Below are positions 10,028-22,434 of a stretch of 64,000 nt of DNA, one piece after another (within the stretch, counting starts at the first letter, position 1; each line of letters begins with the position of its first letter). A program made the translations under genes and the position numbers. The stretch is from Citrus sinensis. Its lineage: Eukaryota > Streptophyta > Magnoliopsida > Sapindales > Rutaceae. The DNA lies in NCBI RefSeq assembly GCF_022201045.2, contig NC_068563.1, positions 28,493,001 through 28,557,000 on the forward strand, given 5' to 3'. The notes below the pieces were generated by a model that searched no databases, was not told where the DNA came from, and saw only the letters and a list, made by a program, of their open reading frames with translations.

Positions 10028-12361
10028 ATGGACTCCACTATTTTACCCCAGTCCTTGTTGCATCATTTCATCATCAAGTCAAGGTACGGTTCCTGCACGT
10101 CAACTTATTCAAACCGAATTTTTTCTGACATTAACTTGCTGGTTGTGCTGTGTTTCAGGTTTCATAGAATTTTCATGCCTGCTAAGAGTCCAGAACTGGG
10201 GCTATACAGGCAGAGATGGCAAAGTACTTCTTGTTGGTCAGTTGGGTTGTCTGGACTTGGAGCTGGAAACGTGTCTGATGATAGTTTCTTGAAGGGAAAT
10301 GAAAATGGATCGTTGTTGGGAGACTTTGATGAGTCTGTTTCAGCACCATTCGGGACAGTGGATGCTGAAATTACGCCGGAGACTATTGATTTCTTCGTTA
10401 GTGATGCTGAAGGTGATCCTGATTGCCCAACTGAAGGATTCTCCTCGATTGAGCAGGCACTCAACACATTGCGCCAAGGAAAGGTTTGCATCCACTTTGA
10501 TTGAAATTTCTTAATTACAAGAATGTTATTTTAGTGATCTATGTGTATGAGTATGTTATGCTTCTGCTACTAGTCTAATTCCATTGCATTGGTTGATGAA
10601 TTTGGACCGAGTAATCTATGCATTGGATTGTGATTATTTTGTGAAAGTTATGTAGAAGAAATAGGCATCAATGATTAGTTAAATGATAACTATCAGTGCA
10701 AAATTTTTGTAGTTTGTGATTGTTGTGGAGGATGAAAATGGAGATGTTGAAGGAAACCTCGTCATGGCTGCATCTCTTACAAGTCCTCGGCATGTGGCTT
10801 TTATGGTTAAGCATGGTTCAGGAATTGTTTCTGTAGGCATGAAAGAAGAGGATCTTCAAAGATTGAATCTACCATTGATGTCACCTGAAGCTGAAAATGA
10901 AGACTCTTGTGGCCCAACTTTCACAATCACAGTGGTAAACATAGTCTTGCAATAAAACACCATCGGTTTTATCCCCTGCGTAAATGTTATTTGAGCTTTA
11001 CTTCAAATGGATAATTTAAGGTAAATGGATAATTGAAGGTTATTGTAGTAAATACGTATTTCTGCCCTTTTAGGATGCAAAATTTGGCACAACTACTGGG
11101 GTATCGGCTTCAGATAGGGCAAAGACTGTTCTTGCTCTTTCATCTCCAGATTCTAAGCCAGAAAACTTCAGGAGGCCAGGGCATGTGTTTCCCCTCAAGT
11201 ATCGAAATGGTGGGGTTTTAAGGAGGGCTAGTCACACTGAGGCTTCTGTGGATTTGCTAGTGTTAGCTGGCTTGAATCCAGTATCTGTTCTATCAGCTGT
11301 TGTTGATCCAGAGGATGGTTCCATGTCCTCATTGCCTAGTTTAAGGAAGTTGGCATTGGAGCACAGCATCCCAATTGTGTCAATAACAGATTTGATCAGG
11401 TGATTTGTAGAAGGAATTACTTCGAATTAATGCTGCTGCCTAAACTATGTTTTGCACATGTTGACTAAATACTAATGATGTTTTATATCCGGGCTGCAGA
11501 TATCGACGAAAGAGAGAAACCATTGTTGAAAGAACTGCCATTTCTCGTTTGCCAACTAAATGGGGTCTCTTTCAAGCTTACTGCTATCGCTCAAAGCTAG
11601 ACGGAACAGATCATGTTGCTGTTGTGAAGGTAAAGTTTTTTTGTACAAGAAGAAACATTTCATTCGCTTAGTAACTTGCACTAGGTTTAAAGCTTCTGTT
11701 ATATGTCCTGCAAACGGCAGGGAAACATGGGAAATGGACAAGATGTTCTTGTAAGAGTTCATTCAGAATGTTTAACAGGAGATATATTTGGGTCAGCTCG
11801 GTGTGATTGTGGAAATCAATTGGATTTGGCAATGCAAATAATAGAAAAAGCAGGCAAAGGAGTTGTTGTTTACCTTCGAGGTCACGAAGGTAGAGGGATT
11901 GGCCTAGGTCACAAACTCCGGGCCTATAATTTACAGGATCAAGGTCATGACACAGTTCAGGCTAACATTGAGCTTGGCTTAGCTGTTGATGCACGCGAAT
12001 ATGGCATTGGTGCCCAGGTCAGAAGCCCTCAATTACGCTACCTGCAGATATAGTCATAATTGATGAGCATAATTTGTAACTTCTTAAACTTGTACGCCAG
12101 CAGATTTTAAGAGACTTGGGGGTTCGAACCATGCGGCTGATGACAAACAACCCGGCCAAGTTCATTGGTCTGAAGGGATACGGCCTGGCAGTCATTGGGA
12201 GAGTTCCTATCTTAACTCCCATTACAGAGGAAAACCAGAGGTACTTAGAAACAAAACGTACCAAGATGGGTCATATTTATGGCTCTGATTTACAAGGACC
12301 GTTGTTTGGATCAACTGTAAATAACATAGAATCACAAGAGGGAGAGCAAAAGGACTCATGA
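10028..12361 (+). CDS. RIBA3: RIBA3-type riboflavin biosynthesis protein: GTP cyclohydrolase II with a degenerate DHBP-synthase domain
   Basis: Seven exons (10028-10083, 10159-10483, 10713-10934, 11074-11399, 11500-11629, 11721-12017, 12104-12361) give about 537 residues. The N-terminal 110 residues are Ser-rich and variable, fitting a plastid transit peptide. The DHBP-synthase (RibB) domain covers about residues 115-330. The GTP cyclohydrolase II (RibA) domain covers about 335-515. The GCHII domain is intact: zinc ligands C370, C381 and C383 (C-x10-C-x-C) and RGHEGRGIG at 406-414. In the RibB domain the acidic loop that reads RENEGD in active enzymes reads GDVEGN at 137-142, and GHTEA is SHTEA. 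RIBA converts GTP to the first riboflavin intermediate in plastids. From memory Arabidopsis RIBA3 keeps only GCHII activity, which agrees. Exon 1 is the least certain part. Confidence 0.94.
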
Positions 12362-12675
12362 TCCGTGGTCATTATAAAGCCACAAGGCTGCTAAAATTGT
12401 ACCTTTATAGACTTGAGGAGTCGAGATTTTAAGTTCTTTGATTTTGTTGATTGTTTCAACTCATTGTTTTGAAACAAGCAATTCATTTGAAGGGTTCATA
12501 CAAAAGGTAAAGGACCAAACATTTGTGTTTAAAATTGTTTTACCAAAATCTTCACATTTTTTGTTCGAGAAGGGCATCGATAATGGATATCTTTGATGTA
12601 TATGTGATGGGAGACAAAAGAATCTTGATCAGTTGTCAAATGGGTTAATTTCGGATTACTCCTTCTGAATTGATT
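12362..12675. other. RIBA3 3' flank
   Basis: The RIBA3 3' UTR and its downstream flank. No gene or repeat was recognised up to the GC-rich block that follows. Confidence 0.4.
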
Positions 12676-12845
12676 GTAGGCTTGGGGGGTGGGGCTGGCC
12701 AACTTCGTCCGCCGGACTCGGAATGGCGCGAGACTTTGCGAGGCCCCTCCGTGTGCCAAAAATAGGCCGCGGGCACAGCCGCGCCCAAAAATAACCGCCC
12801 GAAGGCCGGGGCGCCAAATTCGTCCAGCGGAAAAAGGCCACAAAA
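12676..12845. other. Isolated GC-rich segment of unknown origin
   Basis: About 170 bases are strongly GC-rich in otherwise AT-rich DNA. The segment is bounded by similar direct repeats, GCCAACTTCGTCCGCCGG near 12700 and GCGCCAAATTCGTCCAGCGG near 12812, and contains two CCAAAAATA motifs. Open frames across it show no known family. It could be a piece of a transposable element or foreign DNA; I cannot assign it. Confidence 0.45.
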
Positions 12846-12931
12846 ACGGGTGAATCACCTTCTTACATTTGAAAATCTCAACTTACTCTTTACTTTTATT
12901 AAAAAGATAAATGTAATTTATCAACCCATCC

Positions 12932-13796
12932 TAGGGATAGCAATGGTATGCGCAAACTTGTTCAAACCCGTCAGCCAAAATTCACCCGCTGCGGGTAATT
13001 TTGCAGGCTAGAGGGGGGGAGGTTTGATATTAGAAATAGAAACTTGCACTACTTTGCGGGTGGATTTGGTATTAATTAAATATTCAATAGATACTCGCAT
13101 GAATATTCGCTAAACCCACAACTTTTTTCCCAAATATTTTAAATGTAAATAATTAAATCTAAAAATATATAAATAAAATAAATATAAAGTACAAACATGT
13201 CACGTGTGATGTGTGCAAGTTGCAACTCATAACCTAACTTAAAGGAAACCCAAAATGTTTCATTTTTACCTATGAGCAACAGTCACAAACTCTGGCCTTC
13301 CAAAGTATTTCCTTTTCACCCATGAGCAGCAGCCGCACACCCATTTCCCTTTGACTTGCGAGCAGTAGCCGCACACACTCATTTTCCTTTCACTCATGAG
13401 CCGCAGCCGCATACCCATTAATTTTTCATAGCATTTGTGGTTATTTTTTTATAAATTTATATATTTCATATTTAAATTTGAGAATTTGTGTTGGATTGAT
13501 ATTTAAATTTTAATTTTCTATTTATAGTGATTAAATTTAGAATTGAGTATGTTATGTGTAATTTTAGCTTATTAATATAAATTTACATGTTGAACATTTG
13601 TGGTTTTAAATATGAGAACCTGCAAAAAATATGTCGGGTACCATTGCGGGTTTGGTAATTGTCAAAACCCCTAGTAGGTGGATTTTCTTAAAAAATTAAA
13701 AACTGCAACGGGTGTCGGTTTGGTAATTTAAATTTTGTGCAGGTGCGAGTTTGGTAATAGTAAAACTGCTGCGGGTGGTGCCCATTGCCATATCTA
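12932..13796. mobile_element. Non-autonomous hAT-like element (865 bp) with 8-bp target duplication
   Basis: The left end is TAGGGATAGCAATGG and the right end, read on the opposite strand, is TAGATATGGCAATGGG, so the ends are inverted repeats of the Ac-like TAGGGATG type. The flanks are ACCCATCC (12924-12931) and ACCCACCC (13797-13804), an 8-bp target duplication with one mismatch. The subterminal parts are rich in CGGGT/ACCCG motifs and the middle is AT-rich. There is no transposase frame. Confidence 0.8.
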
Positions 13797-13804
13797 ACCC
13801 ACCC

Positions 13805-14281
13805 CATTTTTTTATTATGTTTTGAATAAAATGAAAATAATTTAAAAGATTTTTTAAAATTATAAGGTGATTTAAAAATAATTAATTTACGAGGAAAATA
13901 ATTTAAAATTTTTAAGTGGACGAAAGTTTTTATATTGGATGTACGCGACCGATGCAGCAAAATATTCTATAGGTAAGAAATGATATCATGATTCATGATT
14001 GACAAAGTTTTCAACTTCAAATTCAAATGAAAGCTAACTAAACTTGACATTATTATTGATAAAATTCTATAACAAACTAGCGGAAAATAGAATTAGGCTC
14101 AACTACGCGTGTCACGTTCGAATTTTATCTTCACAATAGCTAATATTTTTATTGATAATTTAACTTTTTTCTGAAAAAAAAAAAATTAATATCACTTATA
14201 AATTGGGTTCAAAACTATGAATATCTTGTCCTTTCAAAAAAAAAAAAAAACTATGAATATCTTGGAGTTATCAACCGCTCC
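13805..14281. other. AT-rich spacer before RPL23A
   Basis: AT-rich DNA with A runs at about 14175-14186 and 14238-14251. No gene is recognised. Confidence 0.4.
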
Positions 14282-14366
14282 GGCCCATTTTCCCGACCCG
14301 TCTCATAAGTAAGCCTCGAATTGTAAATTCGCAATCAAATGCCCCTCTCTTTTTTATAAACCCTAG
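14282..14366 (+). promoter_or_regulatory. RPL23A promoter motifs: site II, TATA and telo-box
   Basis: GGCCCA at 14282-14287 is the reverse of the site II element TGGGCC. TATAAA lies at 14355-14360, overlapping AAACCCTAG (14358-14366), the plant telo-box. Site II plus telo-box is the known signature of plant ribosomal-protein promoters. A likely 5' UTR follows, possibly with an intron whose donor is ACAG|GTATCT at 14423 and whose acceptor is near 14518. Confidence 0.75.
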
Positions 14367-14545
14367 TTTCCTCTTCACAAAGACCAAGTCCCAGAGCCGG
14401 CTCCTCTACTGCCCACTTACAGGTATCTCTCTCGCCTACTCTGCTATCATTAATATTGTGCTTTCGTTTACATACAAATAGCTCCTGAAAATGATTTATG
14501 CTTGTGTTGTGGTTTAAGGTAAGTTCTCATCATCGCCGGCGAACA

Positions 14546-16568
<2,023 letters not shown>

Positions 16569-17149
16569 ACAATTGATCTTTCATTCACATTTTTGTGTAT
16601 TTTTTAATCCAAAAAGTTAGTTATGTTAAGACCTCAAACAAAGATTTCCAAATTTGTTCCTGTTAACTGTTTATGAATTTTATCCCCTGCATTAACAAAT
16701 TGGTGGGTGCATGAAATAATGCACTGGTCTGATAATGCTATTAATTTTTTTCTTTATTTTTTTTGCGCCAAGAAACAAAAGATTAGATGAGATATTTATA
16801 AGCATTGGTGGGACTACAACTCCGCAAAAAAGGACGACAAGTTTCATACTACAGTGGATGATAAGTCTCATTCATTCAGAGAATTACGCAGACCAAAAAT
16901 AGTCTAAAACCCCAAAACAATGCAGTCAACTAAGAATACCGGGGTTTCTATTCGTGGTTGAAAAGTTTTACGGTTTTGTATTTATGGCGGGAAAGCGATA
17001 CGGTTTAGTGCGGTTTTCCGCTTGTCATTCGGTATTACTGCAACAAAGCTCAAATTTGCTCAAATTTATTTTATGTATAAATGTAAATAAGCATAAGTAA
17101 TATTTGCGTAACTTAGAAATTAAGTATTGGTATCAAATTTTTAAAATTA
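16569..17149. other. RPL23A 3' flank, no gene seen
   Basis: RPL23A 3' UTR followed by unremarkable AT-rich DNA. Confidence 0.4.
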
Positions 17150-17645
17150 TATTTATTTAATTTTCGGTAATTATCTCTCGACCATCTGTTTTTTCTAATT
17201 TTTAAAAAAAATACATAAATTTTTTTTTTCAGCGTTCCACCTGAAGTTAATATTTTTTTTCACTGGTCTACTCTTGTTATAATACTGTTAAAACTTTTGC
17301 TGACATCAGAAGGGTAAAATTGTCATTTCACAACGAAATTGTTTGAAGATAGAAGTAGACAGGTGCAAAATAATATAACTTTAAGTGAAGTTCAGCAAAA
17401 AAAAAATAAAAATAAAAATTGCGTATTTTTCAAAAAAAATGTGAAAAAAAGTGGTCGGTAGATAATTGCTTTTTTACATTTGAGAGTAAAAAAGTCATTT
17501 ACATAATATTCAGTTAGTTCTCTTAACAGTTTGAAAACAGAAGTAGACATGTGCAAAATAATATAACCTTAGATGAAGTTCAGCAAAAAAAAATTAAGAA
17601 TTGTGTATTTTTAAAAATTTACAAAAAAAATAAGTTATCGGTAGA
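17150..17645. repeat. Three-copy repeat cluster: one inverted copy followed by two direct copies
   Basis: Two direct copies share AGAAGTAGACA(G/T)GTGCAAAAT, GAAGTTCAGC and TCGGTAGATAATTG, at about 17345-17470 and 17535-17652. A third, diverged copy upstream (about 17165-17275) reads in the opposite orientation: AATTATCTCTCGACCA, the complement of a GAAGTTCAGC-like block, and GGTCTACTC. The arrangement looks like a decayed fold-back element plus a tandem duplication. No coding frame. Confidence 0.65.
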
Positions 17646-18629
17646 TAATTGTCCTTTAATTTTCCCCAATATATTTTAAAAATGAAATTCAATGTAATAT
17701 AAGAAAAATATAGGCTGGCTTGGAGAATAAAAGACTGTATCTTAGTAAAGGGGAGTAAAAATTTGGAGAGGACGATGTATGGTGATGTTGGTTTGATATG
17801 ATTGATACAGTTGGTGGCAACCCAATCAATGTCATAATTCTAATAGTTGTTGTGAAAAAAAAAAAAATTATGTGTTTTCTGATTAAAAAAAAAAAGGGGG
17901 TAACATGCTGTTTATAAGGATAACAGAGGTTAATGATCTTCTTTTTTTTTTTTTTTTTTGGGTGATTAGTGTTATTGCAAGTAACCAAATGATTGATAAG
18001 GACAAGGAAGAGTAAAGTTGTTTAATCGTGTTATGAATCACATGATTCTAAGTATGGGGTGTGTTTCTGTCAAAAACTAGGGAGGGTTGCGAGAGTTTAT
18101 GGTTGATGCGGGGTTTTTTAATTCAAGAAACAGAAATTTTGACGGTTGATAAGAGCAAGCATGAAGCACTTGTTCAATACAGACCGCAAAATGATGTGAA
18201 TAGGCTGAGAAAGTTATATATTGACATGAATGTAAAGTTTTATATTCGAAAAATAATTTTTTATTCATAATAACATAATTTAGTAGATTTTAGAAATGAA
18301 GTTCAATATAATATAAGCTAGATTTGGGTTGGCTTGGAGAATAAATCTCAACAAGCGTATGTTAAAAAAATATATATTAAAAAAAGCACAAAATAAATGA
18401 AAAGAGAGAGTAAAAATTTGGAGAAAATTGTTGGCGTGATATGATTATTCGTTTGTGGCAGCCTTATTATTGTGATATTTCTTACGATTCTTGTGAAAGA
18501 AATAAATTTTCATGTGTTTTCTAATTAGGAAAAAAACACACACACACCGTTCACAAAGAAAACAAAGATATGATTTTAATGTGGGATTTTTTTTCTTTTT
18601 TTTCCTTTTTCAAAGAAAATGAGCGCGTT

Positions 18630-18691
18630 CACCACATCGATAAAAATACAAATTCTTATATTAATAAAAGAAAGTACTCGATGCTCGCAGG
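18630..18691 (+). pseudogene. Relic copy of the MRP RNA promoter and first bases of the gene
   Basis: CACCACATCG (18630-18639) resembles the plant USE, and TAATAAA (18662-18668) follows at nearly the same spacing as in the intact gene. After it come AAGTACTCGA and GCTCGCAGG, matching AAGTATTTGA and ACTCGCAGG of the intact locus apart from a deletion of about 13 bases. Similarity ends soon after, so the RNA itself is missing. Confidence 0.65.
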
Positions 18692-19202
18692 TCAACTCCG
18701 CAAGTTAACATAGATGGGATGAACATATGGTCACTAGAGGTTTCTCTTGGTAGCCTATTAACTATTTGCTCATTTTAATAATATAGGAGAATAAATCTCT
18801 ATAAAGAATGTTAGGAGTGATAGAGATTAAAAAATAAATATTAAAGAATGTAAACTTGATTTTTACCTTCCAAGTTACATTTATTTAATTTCCTCCAATA
18901 TATTAATTTTTATGTATTAGTTGAAATTGTGAGGACTTTCTTCATAATAACATAATTTAATAGATTTTAGAAATGACGTTCAATATAATATATGATAGAT
19001 GTGGGTTGGCTTGAAGAATGAATCTCGACAAAATATGTTAGGAGTAATGGAGATAAAAAAATATTTAAAAAAGCACAAAATAAATCAAAGAGAGAGCAAA
19101 AATTTGGAGGAAAAGATGGATAACAAAATTTGGTGCCATAACTCTTACGATTCTTGTGACAGAAATATATTTTCATGTGTTTCTAATGTGAGATGCTGAT
19201 TG

Positions 19203-19242
19203 TCCCACATCGGTAAAGTATAAACGTTTTGCGCTTAATAAA
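19203..19242 (+). promoter_or_regulatory. Plant snRNA-type Pol III promoter: USE plus TATA
   Basis: TCCCACATCG at 19203-19212 is a perfect match to the plant upstream sequence element (RTCCCACATCG). A TATA-like TAATAAA lies at 19236-19242, a spacing of about 23 bases. That short spacing is the arrangement used by Pol III for U6, U3 and MRP genes in plants; Pol II snRNA genes have about 10 more bases. Confidence 0.88.
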
Positions 19243-19262
19243 ATAAAGTATTTGAGCCCACA

Positions 19263-19520
19263 GCAACAAACTCGCAGGATAATGTGGTTGGGCCGAACAC
19301 CATCGTTCGGGCCCAGGAAAGTCCCCGGGCCATGTTATGCTGAGAAGCATCCTTGGTAACAAGAGAGCCATGATTCGGAAATTCTTCTCGCACTCGTGCG
19401 AGCGGCTGAGACGCGTGTGGAGCCGCCGAGTTTCCTCATGGTATTTGGCCGATTACACAGTTATCCACATGCTTTAATAAAGCAACTGAACGGGGCTTAC
19501 AATCCTGCGGGTGACCTTTT
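19263..19520 (+). ncRNA. MRP: RNase MRP RNA
   Basis: The RNA component of RNase MRP, the nucleolar enzyme that cuts pre-rRNA. Evidence for the family: the CR-I block GAAAGTCCCCGGGC at 19317-19330 (human MRP has GAAAGTCCCCGGAC), a GGGGCTTACA block near the 3' end (19492-19501) in the place of CR-V, and closing helix P1 pairing 19271-19280 with 19502-19511 (ten pairs, one a wobble). A P3-like hairpin pairs TGGGCCGAAC (19289-19298) with GTTCGGGCCCA (19305-19315), one base bulged. Further stems are CTCGCA/TGCGAG (19387-19402) and GCGGCT/AGCCGC (19402-19426). A T4 run at 19517-19520 can end Pol III transcription. The length of about 250-258 nt fits plant MRP RNA. Plants lack an RNA-based nuclear RNase P, so MRP is favoured. 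The exact 5' end is an estimate. Confidence 0.88.
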
Positions 19521-22434
19521 GTTTTTACAAACTGAACGAACACTCGAAGACTAAGGATCTTATTAAATAGAATTTATAGGAGTAGAGGTTATACTAATAA
19601 AATTTTTAGATAAAAAGTTATTGGGTGTTTGGTTATTAATTAAAAAAATATTTTTGAACCAGTAAATTATTTAGTTGTGTAAAATTAAATGTATTTTTGT
19701 GTAATTAAATTACCAAAAATAATATGTATTCATAATTATATAACATGTAACAAAGTGCATTCAAGTTATCAATTAATAAGAAAAAATTAGTTCAATCACT
19801 TCTTTAATTTTTAAAATTAAAAATTATATCATTGATAAATACTCTCTCAAGTGTTGGGTATGCGTAGGGATTGCAAAATTAAAGTGTTTGTTATTTAAAA
19901 AAAAAAGAGAGAGAGAGAGAAAGTGAAGTGGCGGCAATAATATGTTTATATGGCGGCAAAAATTTTCGTTGGGTAGGTTTTATACAAAAATTATTATGTA
20001 ATTAATAAAATATGTTAAGGATATTTTTGATAATATATATATTTTTAGAAAAGCTCTCTAACTTTTACTCTAAAAAACTTAAATTTTGGGCTTTTCTTAG
20101 TAGAGGTAAATTAGCTTATTTAAGTTAAAAAAACTCTACTAAAAAAATAACTAAACACCATAAAAAATTTTAAAAGTGCTTATGGAATTAAATAAATATT
20201 TATGTCTCTTAAATAAGCTATACCAAACAGACTCTAAGACTCGTATTGGGGTGGTGAGAAACTGAAATCATAGTGGGCAACCTAATTAAACACACCCCCA
20301 CATTCACTGTTGGGAAAGAATGTTCGATTGATGGTTCTAATCCGGGGGCTATGAAACTGTAGAGACGGCTCATTGGCGTTCTGTCCTCGTTTACGAACCG
20401 CCTTTGATCCAGGTTCCCATGGAAGATTACACCATTAATTGAGCACCATATTTGCTTTAGTATCTTGTGGTAGCTACCGAAGAGGCAGATTATGCTAAAA
20501 GCGGCTGTAAGGGATATCGCCAATGGCTTACTGAGTTTGAACCGATTAAACAGCTTTCGTTGCATATATTAAAAATGCTCATGTCTGTTTCTGATAACTT
20601 TTATGGACGTCTAGGAATATCGGAATCTAGATAGGAGACCGGGGAAATTAATATTATAAAGTCGCAACAAGTGAGGATTAAGGACACGTAACTTGGAGAT
20701 ATTATTCATATTACCTAAGTCAAAGGTCATCTGCCGGAAGTGATGTTAATATTCCAATATTTAAAATTATTGCCATTTATTTACTTTTCAACCATTTTGT
20801 TACTTAATGTAGATGATACCTGAAGTCCGGCTCAGGCACTTGAAGAAATGATGTGAACACAAGTTTTGCTGAAATTATTAAGTGGACACATAAGCATAAT
20901 ACTGCAATTTTGAAGCTTTCTCTATTCTATTCTGAAAGGGAAGGTCATTGTATGTAGTGGCCACTATCTGAGCTATTTGCGTACATGTATCCCAAAAAAA
21001 TAAAAGAAAAAAACTTGCGTTCTTAAATTCTCCGGTGTATGTATACCTATATTGCCAGTATCATCTGAGAAAATTGAAAAATTGCTTAAATATTTTCAAC
21101 TTGCATGTCAAAAATGTATCGAGTGGCGAAGGGTAATAACTCAAAATATACATTTTTTTGTTGTGTTGCTCTGGGGTTTCTGCAGAAGTACAAGCTTGTA
21201 CGTTTTCTTTGTGCTATATTAAACACACAGAGCATACAAACAAAAAAAACATCTGAATCGTAATCTACGAAGCGAATAATAAAAAATATTAGTATATCAG
21301 CTAGCCTATCCAAGCTGAAGATTTACCAAAATCACACGTAACATCAGCTGAGTATTTCTTGGCATATAAGCAACGGCATACATGCTCCAGCCCAGCTAAA
21401 TCCACCCAGATACACAGTGGTTTATGACCAAACTTTTTGGCCATTGTATGGAGACCGAAGACTGGGTAACATCAGCATCAGCTATACCCACCGCTCCAAA
21501 AATGTCTTCTCATTTGGACTAATTTCTTTTCTTTGTTTAGTCTCCTCGTTTTATCTTCTTGATGATCAACCTTATCCCCGCGCATTGTTTGGCCTAGTAC
21601 AGAGTACCTATACCCATCTTGACATTACCCTGCTAAAGCATCAGGAACTGAAAGAAAACTGTTTTAACCAACAAACTTGAACAGGAACAGACCTAACAAT
21701 TCAAGAGACCAGGTTACTATTCTAAGTTCCACGCCCCGTAAATTGACTATTATGTTCATATGTTATGTCCTTTCTGACCACTACCCAGAGGTTGAGTATC
21801 CAAATCAAGGATGAAGAAATTTTGAGGCCCTATCTGCTTCGTTCAAGAACTTTGCCATTTTACACCAGCTGTTCAATAAGAATGGACTGCAATAGGAGCT
21901 GAATATGCAACAGCAATACAAAAGCATTTGATTGGCTCGGTGAACTTTCTCTCTTCCCCCGCCACAGCACAAAAAATGGTGTTTTGTTTCCTCATCAGTA
22001 TTATACTCTGTACTCCCTACTAAATACAGGGAAGTGTTGACATTCAGTGAAGATAATTTCATCATTAGTCCGTTGTTTCTAGGAAAAATGCCAAAGATTT
22101 GTCACATCATATTGCAGATCTTGTGAATCTGTTTAAACCATAATATATTGCTTCAAATTTCTGTTGTTTTGTTCTAATGAGATATATCCAAAACAAATCT
22201 GCATCAGATTCAATGTTTAGCAGTGTACATGATATTGATATACCACCATCCCAAGGTAAGTGGGGCTTTCAAAACCACTCCAATAACATCACCACGTAGA
22301 TGTACAAGAAGCACATTGGATAAACAACTAAGTTAAACTGCTATGTCATTTCAAAAACCGATCAGTGTGTCCAATTTACACCATAAACCACTAAAAATCA
22401 ATTTTTTACAAGCCAAAAAACAATGTTTGCGATC
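19521..22434. other. Intergenic region: MITE-like block and unassigned sequence
   Basis: After the MRP gene comes an AT-rich block with inverted termini (19621-20160, listed separately). At 20218-20565 a segment of more balanced composition carries a 115-codon minus-strand frame without family resemblance. From 20600 to 22434 I see no gene; the last part (about 22100-22434) is the likely 3' UTR of the DUF1635 gene. Confidence 0.45.
19621..20160. mobile_element. Possible MITE with TTGGGTGTTTGGTTAT-type ends
   Basis: The left end TTGGGTGTTTGGTTATTAA is mirrored by AATAACTAAACACCA ending at 20160. A further end-like motif, ACCAAACAGACTC, stands at 20222-20234. TTA precedes the left end, but TAA follows on the right, so a clean 3-bp target duplication is not shown. 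Confidence 0.4.

Larger units (their letters stand above)
17669..19262 (+). repeat. Serially duplicated 5' flank of the MRP RNA gene
   Basis: A module beginning AAATGAARTTCAATATAATATA, continuing with GGCTGGCTTGGAGAATAA-type sequence, AGAGTAAAAATTTGGAG and TTTTCATGTGTTTCTAAT, occurs at about 17675, 18295 and 18973. A partial copy is near 18785. The third full copy runs straight into the MRP RNA promoter. The second also runs into a promoter-like relic (18630-18691). The first has lost that part. Copies differ by substitutions and indels of tens of bases, so the duplications are not recent. Confidence 0.75.

Noticed and set aside
10028-10504. Continuous 158-codon frame as a complete RIBA3 exon or gene
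   Set aside because: The frame reads through a likely 75-nt intron and past the donor at 10484 into intron sequence; domain continuity needs splicing to 10713.
12529-12858. Minus-strand frame over the GC-rich block
   Set aside because: The open frame follows from high GC content and shows no family features.
19183-19371. Minus-strand frame over the MRP RNA locus
   Set aside because: It overlaps the MRP promoter and CR-I region; RNA structure and promoter motifs explain the sequence.
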